A DNA stretch of 6,704 nt from an uncultured Clostridia bacterium (GTDB taxonomy: Bacteria; Bacillota; Clostridia; UBA1381): the NCBI GenBank assembly GCA_944391255.1, contig CALXSW010000108.1:1-6704 (forward strand). The letters are read 5' to 3'. The notes below the pieces were generated by a model that worked only from the letters and a program-made list of their open reading frames with translations, was not told where the DNA came from and made no database searches. The position numbers were made by a program, and so were the translations under genes. Of the stretch, positions 1-5,210 are shown piece by piece. How positions within the stretch are numbered: the stretch's first letter is position 1; each line of letters begins with the position of its first letter.

Positions 1-262
1 GGGATACAATGTGAAGTATGATGATGAAAACAGAATTGTGACTATTTCTGATGGCAGCACAAACATTAAGCTCATAATAGGTGACAGATATATTACAGTT
101 AATGATGAAGCGATCGAAATGGACACAGAGGCACGACTCATAAATGACAGAACATACATACCGATAAGATTTGTGGCAGAAGCGTTAGGTTACACTGTTA
201 ACTACAGCGCACCTATCACAGGCTGGACAATAAACGAAAACGGTGAAATAGTGCTTATATAG
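1..262 (+). CDS. Copper amine oxidase N-terminal-like (stalk) domain protein, 3' end only
   Basis: This is the C-terminal 86 residues of a gene that begins before the window; the frame is open from base 2 with no stop upstream. The GTG at 11 is not a convincing start: it has no Shine-Dalgarno site, and the residues read through it (GYNVKYDDENRIVTI) look like the end of one repeat unit. A second unit follows, with the motif RTYIPIRFVAEALGYTVNY, typical of the copper amine oxidase N-terminal-like (Cu_amine_oxidN1, or stalk) domain. In Clostridia this beta-rich domain usually sits in exported or cell-surface proteins as a repeated accessory module. It is not an amine oxidase catalytic domain, and enzymatic activity should not be inferred. 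The missing N-terminal part presumably carries a signal peptide and possibly a functional domain. The protein ends 18 residues after the motif. Confidence is high for the family and low for function. Confidence 0.85.
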   Translation, partial: GYNVKYDDENRIVTISDGSTNIKLIIGDRYITVNDEAIEMDTEARLINDRTYIPIRFVAEALGYTVNYSAPITGWTINENGEIVLI

Positions 263-322
263 TAAACTGTAGTTTTTATGCTGTATATTAGTACAGATGA
301 AGCTTTAGAATTTGTATACAAC

Positions 323-327
323 AGGAG
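323..327 (+). promoter_or_regulatory. Ribosome binding site that sets the start of the small membrane protein
   Basis: AGGAG lies 8 bases before the ATG at 336 and only 2 bases before the ATG at 330. The spacing favours 336. It also argues against the in-frame TTG at 312, which lies upstream of this site. Confidence 0.6.
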
Positions 328-335
328 ACATGATC

Positions 336-620
336 ATGAGAAAAGTGCCATACATAATAACGGCTGTAAATATTTTATTTCAGATCGTATATATGACGAT
401 CGGCAGGAAAGCTTATGATGAATTGGGTGTATTGAATCATATATTTTATGTGTTCAGACCGGAGTATATGATCATATCAGGTATAGTTGTGCTTTTTAAT
501 TTATTTATATTGGCAGCGGTATTAATATATTTAAGAAAAGTTAAAATATGCGATATCGCAGTGATAATATTAAATTTGCAGTATTTAGTTTTTTATAGAT
601 ATTTTCTGAGTATACAGTAA
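336..620 (+). CDS. Small hypothetical membrane protein (94 aa)
   Basis: I do not recognise this protein. The chosen ATG at 336 is preceded at good spacing by AGGAG and gives 94 residues beginning MRKVPYIITAV. About three hydrophobic segments can be seen: residues 4-22, 45-67 and 73-91, separated by short polar stretches (one with GRKAYDELG, one with RKVK). This suggests a small integral membrane protein with three helices. No catalytic or binding motif stands out. The gene is strikingly AT-rich and uses many ATA and TTA codons, more than the sugar operon opposite it. It follows the stalk-domain gene by 73 bases on the same strand and ends just before a terminator hairpin, so the two could be co-transcribed, but no functional link is evident. 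A real gene is likely because of the ribosome site, hydrophobic pattern and terminator; the function is unknown. Confidence 0.65.
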   Translation: MRKVPYIITAVNILFQIVYMTIGRKAYDELGVLNHIFYVFRPEYMIISGIVVLFNLFILAAVLIYLRKVKICDIAVIILNLQYLVFYRYFLSIQ

Positions 621-632
621 AAAAATACAATT

Positions 633-662
633 AAAACCGGCTCCCGTTTGGGAGCCGATTTT
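633..662. terminator. Bidirectional intrinsic terminator between convergent genes
   Basis: A perfect 8-bp GC-rich stem (CGGCTCCC at 638-645, GGGAGCCG at 650-657) with a four-base loop GTTT is flanked by A4 (633-636) and T4 (659-662), so each strand has a U-rich tail. On the minus strand the tail continues to a run of T after GTATT. The hairpin begins 12 bases after the stop of the small membrane protein gene and 7 bases beyond the stop of fucI. It can therefore end transcription from both sides. Confidence 0.9.
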
Positions 663-664
663 AA

Positions 665-2449
665 TTATTTATAAAGAGGGCCGTATTCTTTACATGCTCT
701 GTAATCAGTTGATGTCGAATCTTCGCCTAAACCGAATCCAGCCCATGAGTGAGGTCTGAAAATACGTTCATCAGGAACGTTGTGGATCGATACCGGTATT
801 CTGAGCATTGATGCTAACGTTATAAGGTCTGAACCGATATGACCGTGAACTGTAACGCCGTGATTAGCTCCCCAGTTTGCCATAACAGAGTATACATCCT
901 TGAAAGCGCCTTTGCCTGTAAGGATCGGAGTAAACCATGTTGTAGGCCATGATGGATCTGTTCTCTTGTCGAGCTTGTCGTGAACGTCATCATCGAGTGT
1001 TACGGTGTATCCTTCAGCGATCTGGATAGTAGGACCGACGCCGTCTATGATGTTTACTCTCAGCATTGTTACCGGCATTTCAGCCTGCGTCTTGAAGTGT
1101 GATGAGAAACCGCCGCCGCGGAAATATTCATAATTCGCTCTGCACCAGTCTGTAGCTTCAAGACATGCCGCTATATCTGAGTCTTTCATGTTCCACCATT
1201 CCTTGACTGTTCCGTTTCCGTTTTCGTCCTTTGAACAGCCTGTGCAGTCAAGAGCTGTAGCGCCTGAGTTAATGAGATGTATAAAACCATCTTTCGCCAT
1301 GCCTTCAGGCTTTTTGCCTGTAACTCTTTCTACTGCTTCCGGACTCCAGTATGTTCGCACATCGTGGAAGCAAGGAGCTTTTCCTGTAAGGAGCTTTGCG
1401 AACAGCATTGATATGCCGTTCAATGTGTCATTTTCTGTAGCGAATGGGAATGGCTCTTTCTTTCCGTTCCAGTCAAAGCTTGATGCCATGATAGATTCTG
1501 TGAAGTCGGCATTCGGAAGCCAGTCTGTCCACATACGCTGTCCCTGGAAACCGCCTACTATGCCGTTTCTGCCGAGTGATTCTTCACTCCAGCCCATTTC
1601 GGCAAGCTTTGGATTTCCGAAAAGAATATCTCTTACTATTATAGTAAATTTAGCTATAAATTCCCAGTCCTTGTCAGCCGGAACGACCTTTGATCTGCGG
1701 ATTATTTCCGGCAGGTCCTTTCCGGCGTTAACGTCGAAGCCTTCCTTGCAGTTAGCTTTTATCCATGATAAAGCCTTTTCATATTCAGCCTTGTCATATA
1801 TTTCAAGTGTGATTCTTCTTAAGATTTCAGTTAAGTCTACCCATTCAGCTCTGATGCCGAGGTATTTCTGCATAAATGATGGATCACAGAACGAGCCTGC
1901 AATTCCCATCGACACGCCGCCAAGGTTTACATATGCCTTGTTTCTCATCATTCCCACAGCGATAGAGCTTCTCGCAAATGCGAGTATCTTTTTTGCGACA
2001 TCGTCCGGGATCGTTGTGTCTGTCGCATCTTGAACGTCATGACCGTATATGGAGAACGCCGGAAGCCCTCTTTGAGCATGAGCTGCCATAACAGCGGCGA
2101 GATATACAGCTCCGGGGCGTTCGGTGCCGTTAAATCCCCATACCGCCTTTATTGTGAGCGGGTCAAGATCCATTGTCTCGCTTCCGTAGCACCAGCATGG
2201 TGTTACGCTTAAAGTCGCGCAGACGTTTTCAGTGGAGAATTGTCTTGCAACTTTTGCGGCTTCCGCGCCTCCTCCTATGGTCGTACAGCCAACTATGCAC
2301 TGGACGGGTGTGCCGTCCGGGTAGCGGAGATTTTCTGATATCAGCTTAGCAGCCGCGTTAGCCATATTCATTGTCTGAGCCTCGAGGCTTTCTCTTACTC
2401 CGCCCCATCTTCCATCTATAACAGGTCTTATACCGATTTTTGGATACAT
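665..2449 (-). CDS. fucI: L-fucose isomerase
   Basis: This cytoplasmic ketol isomerase converts L-fucose to L-fuculose; enzymes of the family also take D-arabinose to D-ribulose. The 594-residue length matches the E. coli enzyme (591), and similarity recalled from memory runs end to end, including PKIGIRPVIDGR near the N-terminus, TPCWCYGSETMDLDP (83-97), WGFNGTERPGAVYLAA (104-119), SIYGHDVQDA (133-142) and YGPLYK at the C-terminus. The metal-binding residues known in E. coli FucI (Glu337, Asp361, His528) correspond to Glu339 in FATEND, Asp363 in DVRTYWSPEA and His530 in NWGANHG, so the Mn2+ site looks intact. The ATG is preceded by AAAGGAAG at 9 bases. It is the last gene of the operon, 80 bases after fucU, and is closed by the shared terminator. 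The following kinase and aldolase are not in the window. Confidence 0.97.
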   Translation of the reverse strand: MYPKIGIRPVIDGRWGGVRESLEAQTMNMANAAAKLISENLRYPDGTPVQCIVGCTTIGGGAEAAKVARQFSTENVCATLSVTPCWCYGSETMDLDPLTIKAVWGFNGTERPGAVYLAAVMAAHAQRGLPAFSIYGHDVQDATDTTIPDDVAKKILAFARSSIAVGMMRNKAYVNLGGVSMGIAGSFCDPSFMQKYLGIRAEWVDLTEILRRITLEIYDKAEYEKALSWIKANCKEGFDVNAGKDLPEIIRRSKVVPADKDWEFIAKFTIIVRDILFGNPKLAEMGWSEESLGRNGIVGGFQGQRMWTDWLPNADFTESIMASSFDWNGKKEPFPFATENDTLNGISMLFAKLLTGKAPCFHDVRTYWSPEAVERVTGKKPEGMAKDGFIHLINSGATALDCTGCSKDENGNGTVKEWWNMKDSDIAACLEATDWCRANYEYFRGGGFSSHFKTQAEMPVTMLRVNIIDGVGPTIQIAEGYTVTLDDDVHDKLDKRTDPSWPTTWFTPILTGKGAFKDVYSVMANWGANHGVTVHGHIGSDLITLASMLRIPVSIHNVPDERIFRPHSWAGFGLGEDSTSTDYRACKEYGPLYK

Positions 2450-2529
2450 AATAATAATCTTCCTTTCTGTATATTTTGGATATTTATAAATGCTTTATAT
2501 CTTGATTTACCTGAATATATAATAATATA

Positions 2530-2958
2530 TTACTTTATAACTCCCTTTTTCAGAATTATATTGGCATACAGAGCGTCTTCGCTTGTAGCGACTATGGCGT
2601 ATGCCTTTTTTGCTCGTTCGTAAAATGAAAATCTGTCTAAAAATCCGATCTTTGCATTTTCCCCTTCATAAATATTGAGTGTTTCCTTATAGTCGTTCCA
2701 TATAGGTGTTTCAACATTATCGCCGGGGAGAACACTCATAAGAATTACATTTTCATCAACGTATGAGTCTAACGGGAGCATGCTTATTATAGCCTCAAGA
2801 ACATCGTTTCCGCCGTTTCCGTCCAGACGTATAACGCGTTCGTTATGAGTATAGCAAGGGAAATTTCCGTCGGCTACAACGATCTCATCGCCGTGTCCCA
2901 TTTCCATAAGCACCTTCATCAGATCAGGTGATAAAATCCGAGGAACATTTTTTAACAT
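2530..2958 (-). CDS. fucU: L-fucose mutarotase (RbsD/FucU family)
   Basis: FucU interconverts the alpha and beta anomers of L-fucose, supplying the form used by the isomerase. From the ATG at 2958 the protein has 142 residues, close to the 140 of E. coli FucU, and begins MLKNVPRILSPDLMKVL like it. Family signatures are MGHGDEIVVADGNFP (20-34), containing the conserved His22 and Asp30, RLDG (44-47), LDSY (63-66), FYERAKKAYAIVATSE (112-127) and the C-terminal YANIILKKGV (131-140). The frame stays open to a TTG at 2982, but that start would lie upstream of the Shine-Dalgarno site, so 2958 is preferred. The DGNFP and GHGDE motifs and the neighbouring fucI favour FucU over the ribose pyranase RbsD. 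The family forms oligomeric rings in the cytoplasm. It lies between the binding-protein gene and fucI in the operon. Confidence 0.93.
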   Translation of the reverse strand: MLKNVPRILSPDLMKVLMEMGHGDEIVVADGNFPCYTHNERVIRLDGNGGNDVLEAIISMLPLDSYVDENVILMSVLPGDNVETPIWNDYKETLNIYEGENAKIGFLDRFSFYERAKKAYAIVATSEDALYANIILKKGVIK

Positions 2959-2965
2959 AATCCTG

Positions 2966-2973
2966 CCTCCTTT
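2966..2973 (-). promoter_or_regulatory. Strong ribosome binding site of fucU
   Basis: AAAGGAGG on the minus strand sits 7 bases before the ATG at 2958. It is the closest match to the consensus in the window and decides the fucU start. It could compensate for reduced message passing the hairpin just upstream. Confidence 0.8.
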
Positions 2974-3000
2974 AAAACTCAATTTGGGGGGATTTTTTTA

Positions 3001-3035
3001 ATAAAGCCGCACCGTTTGACGTGGTGCGGCTTTAT
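3001..3035 (-). terminator. Intercistronic hairpin after the binding-protein gene (partial terminator or mRNA-stabilising stem)
   Basis: A perfect 13-bp inverted repeat (3001-3013 against 3023-3035, core AAAGCCGCACC / GGTGCGGCTTT) has a nine-base loop. On the minus strand it starts 6 bases after the stop of the binding-protein gene and ends 42 bases before the fucU start. The descending arm ends GGCTTTATT and then runs into A7, so the U tract is short and interrupted. This fits a leaky terminator or a stem that protects the 3' end of the upstream message better than a full stop. The effect would be more binding protein than FucU and FucI. The strand assignment follows the operon direction. 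Confidence 0.7.
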
Positions 3036-3041
3036 GATGTA

Positions 3042-4115
3042 TTAACCCTGGTAAACGAGATTCTTCTCTACCATTTCGTCAACATTTGTTGCATCCCACC
3101 ATGCACCAGAGATATCTACTTTTTCTGTAACTTCTTTTCCTTCGATCGCAAATACTGCCTGCTCAACAGCCTGATATCCTATTTCGTATGAATCCTGAGC
3201 AACAGAACCTACGAGCTTAGGACCTGATGTAGCTTTCATCCATTCGATCTGCTTTGTTCCAGCGTCATAACCGCTGAACTTGATACCGTCATATTTTGTG
3301 CCTGATGCTGCTATAGCATCGTAAACCTGTTTAACGATACCTTCGTTTGTCATAAATATAGCCTTTGCTCCCTTTTCATAAAGAGCCTCAAGCGCTGCCT
3401 TGTACGCGTTGTCGGCGTCACCAGGCTTTACTTCCTTTTCTATAACATATTTGCCGGCTGTCGAAGGATCAGCGTCAGCAAGTTCCTTAAACTTGTCAAT
3501 AAAGCCCTTAGCTCTGTCAATACCTGTCTGTGTTTCGTCATGCTGAATAACGCCTACTACATACTTGTCTGCTGAAGCGATATCGCTCTTGAGAACCTCG
3601 AAGAATTTTTCAGCGTTTAGAGCTGCCGCCTTTTCATTGCTTGTAGCAACTGATGAAACGATAGGATTCTTGTTAGCGCTGTCTAAAGCTTTTATATCGT
3701 TTTCCCAAACGCCGCTGTCGAACTGTACTACAGGGATCTTGCTGTCATAAGCCTGACTCAAGAGATCAACGAATCCTTCGCCGATCGTGCCTAAAACAAG
3801 GCCGTCTACTTTGTTTGACAGTGCAGTCTGAACCATTTCCTTCTGTGATGGAAGATCCTTTGCCGATTCACTTGCAGGGCCGCGGAAAGTTATGTTATAT
3901 CCGTACTTCTTTCCTGCCGCCTCTGCTCCTGCCTTTACAGACTGCCAGAACGCGTGTGATTCACCCTTGGCATCTACCGCGATTGTGCCGCCGCCTGATC
4001 CGCTGCCGCTGTTTGCTGTGTCACCGCCGCCGCCGCATGCAGTAAGGCTCAAAGCTAATGCGCTCGCTGCGAATAAAGCCATCACTTTAAAAATTTTTGA
4101 TTTCGACCATTTCAT
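3042..4115 (-). CDS. Sugar ABC transporter substrate-binding lipoprotein
   Basis: This is the extracellular sugar receptor of the import system. The 357-residue protein starts with a lysine-rich end and hydrophobic stretch, then the lipobox LTAC with the lipidated Cys27, followed by a Gly/Ser-rich linker (28-43) tethering it to the membrane. The rest is a type 1 periplasmic binding fold (Peripla_BP_4, ribose-binding-protein-like). Aligning from memory with E. coli RbsB, likely sugar contacts are Phe56/Trp57 after the first strand, Asp133 (QFDSG), Arg201 (GIDRAKGF), Asn257 (MTNEG), Asp284 (SGYDAG) and Gln307 (SVAQDS); these equivalences are inferred. The ATG follows AGAGGG at 7 bases. It is third in the operon, 42 bases after the permease gene and ahead of fucU and fucI, so L-fucose is the likeliest ligand, though another monosaccharide is possible. 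Confidence 0.93.
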   Translation of the reverse strand: MKWSKSKIFKVMALFAASALALSLTACGGGGDTANSGSGSGGGTIAVDAKGESHAFWQSVKAGAEAAGKKYGYNITFRGPASESAKDLPSQKEMVQTALSNKVDGLVLGTIGEGFVDLLSQAYDSKIPVVQFDSGVWENDIKALDSANKNPIVSSVATSNEKAAALNAEKFFEVLKSDIASADKYVVGVIQHDETQTGIDRAKGFIDKFKELADADPSTAGKYVIEKEVKPGDADNAYKAALEALYEKGAKAIFMTNEGIVKQVYDAIAASGTKYDGIKFSGYDAGTKQIEWMKATSGPKLVGSVAQDSYEIGYQAVEQAVFAIEGKEVTEKVDISGAWWDATNVDEMVEKNLVYQG

Positions 4116-4157
4116 AATTATACCCTCTTTCTTTAATAAATTTTATTTTAATTTTAA

Positions 4158-5210
4158 TTATGATCGTACTTGTTTTTTGTTTTTCTTATCGCTGTTTGCA
4201 GGTATCTTTACCTTTGCAGCGTTCTTGTTCTTGATCACGTCCATAAGAACGGCTACAACAACGATTATACCTGTGAGAACATATGTAACATATGTCGAGT
4301 TGAGATTGAGATTGAATTTTGCGAGAACGAAGTTAAGACCGCTTCTGATAACTACGAGCATCAATGAACCTATTACAGATCCGCTGATCGATGCGATACC
4401 GCCTGCCGCGCTTGTTCCGCCTATATATACGCCTGCTATAGCGTCAAGTTCCATGCCGTTTCCTGTTGCGGCTGCTACTGTCGAGAATGATGCTGACCAG
4501 AATATAGCAGCTATTCCCGCGCCGAGTCCGCTGAATATGTAGGCAAGGAGCTTATATTTATCTGTCTTTACGCCGGAAAGGCGTGTTGCTTCTTCATTAC
4601 TTCCTATAGATAGTATGTAACGTCCTATCTTGCACTTGTACATAAGATACATACAGAGTATCCAGAAACCTATGAGCCAGAACAGGCCTGTAGGGATCCC
4701 GTTGGCGTTTGAGAACACCTTGTTGAACCATGTGCCGTTAGGATAGAATATGTTTGGTATAGATACTATAATAGCGCTGAGACCTCTTGCGAACATCATT
4801 GTGCCGAGAGTCGCTATAAATGCCGGAAGCTTAAGCTTTGCGATCAGGATACCGTTTATAAGACCGAAAAGCGCGCCTATACATATCATGACAGGGATCG
4901 TAAGCGATAACGGCATACCGTCCATCTGCATTTTACCGGCTATGACCGATGCGGCTATACAAACTGTACCGATAGAAAGATCTATTCCTCCTGTTGCTAT
5001 TACGAATGTTACGCCGAGCGCCATAACAGCGTATGGTACTAAAGACTGTGTCATACTTAGTATGTTGTATGAATTCATAAAGTTTTTGTTCAGTATAGTG
5101 AACACTATCATCAGGCCTATCAGAGCCGCAACGATGATGAAATTCTGTTTGCCTTTTTTCATGACAGAATTTAATATCGAATTATTATTTGTTGTATTAA
5201 GCTGTTTCAT
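4158..5210 (-). CDS. Sugar ABC transporter permease (BPD_transp_2 family)
   Basis: This integral membrane subunit forms the channel through which the sugar crosses. The 350 residues are largely hydrophobic, with roughly eight to ten membrane segments, a polar N-terminus and a lysine-rich C-terminal tail. The family hallmarks of RbsC/MglC/XylH-type permeases are present: ATGGIDLSIG (72-81), the cytoplasmic coupling stretch GSNEEATRLSGVKTDKYK (203-220), and GMELDAIAGVYIGGTSAAGG (252-271). The start ATG overlaps the last 14 bases of the ATPase gene, with GAGGGAG 7 bases upstream inside that gene, indicating translational coupling and balanced subunit synthesis. Only one permease gene is present, so the channel is presumably a homodimer, as in RbsC. 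Family assignment is secure; substrate is inferred from the downstream fucU and fucI. Confidence 0.95.
   Translation of the reverse strand: MKQLNTTNNNSILNSVMKKGKQNFIIVAALIGLMIVFTILNKNFMNSYNILSMTQSLVPYAVMALGVTFVIATGGIDLSIGTVCIAASVIAGKMQMDGMPLSLTIPVMICIGALFGLINGILIAKLKLPAFIATLGTMMFARGLSAIIVSIPNIFYPNGTWFNKVFSNANGIPTGLFWLIGFWILCMYLMYKCKIGRYILSIGSNEEATRLSGVKTDKYKLLAYIFSGLGAGIAAIFWSASFSTVAAATGNGMELDAIAGVYIGGTSAAGGIASISGSVIGSLMLVVIRSGLNFVLAKFNLNLNSTYVTYVLTGIIVVVAVLMDVIKNKNAAKVKIPANSDKKNKKQVRS

Noticed and set aside
264..277. AAACT-GT-AGTTT inverted repeat followed by T residues after the stalk-domain gene
   Set aside because: A 5-bp A/T-rich stem with a 2-base loop is too weak and strained to be a credible terminator.
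312..335. Upstream TTG start for the small membrane protein
   Set aside because: It lacks a ribosome site of its own, and the good AGGAG lies downstream of it and before the ATG at 336.
1188..2033. Long + strand open frame (281 codons) opposite fucI
   Set aside because: It is antisense to a well-conserved enzyme gene, with no family resemblance and Ser/Phe/Pro-rich composition typical of a reverse-complement shadow.
2450..2529. Possible separate promoter for fucI in the 80-base fucU-fucI gap
   Set aside because: The gap is AT-rich, but I found no convincing pair of -35 and -10 boxes, and the gap size is compatible with read-through within one operon.
2514..2531. Perfect AU palindrome (AATATAT, loop AATA, ATATATT) at the fucU stop
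   Set aside because: The stem is entirely A-T, has no U tract and overlaps the stop codon; it is probably chance in AT-rich sequence rather than a terminator.
3985..4036. Low-complexity GCC/GCT triplet pattern
   Set aside because: It simply encodes the Gly/Ser linker that follows the lipidated cysteine of the binding protein; it is not an independent repeat element.
4117..4122. Minus-strand TATAAT, resembling a -10 box
   Set aside because: It lies between the ribosome site and the ATG of the binding-protein gene, so a transcript from it would begin inside the coding sequence; no matching -35 was evident.
3892..4542. + strand open frame spanning the binding-protein start and the permease end
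   Set aside because: It crosses two minus-strand genes that have clear domains; its composition (many Pro, Ala, Ile, Thr runs) reflects the complement of hydrophobic and Gly-rich codons.
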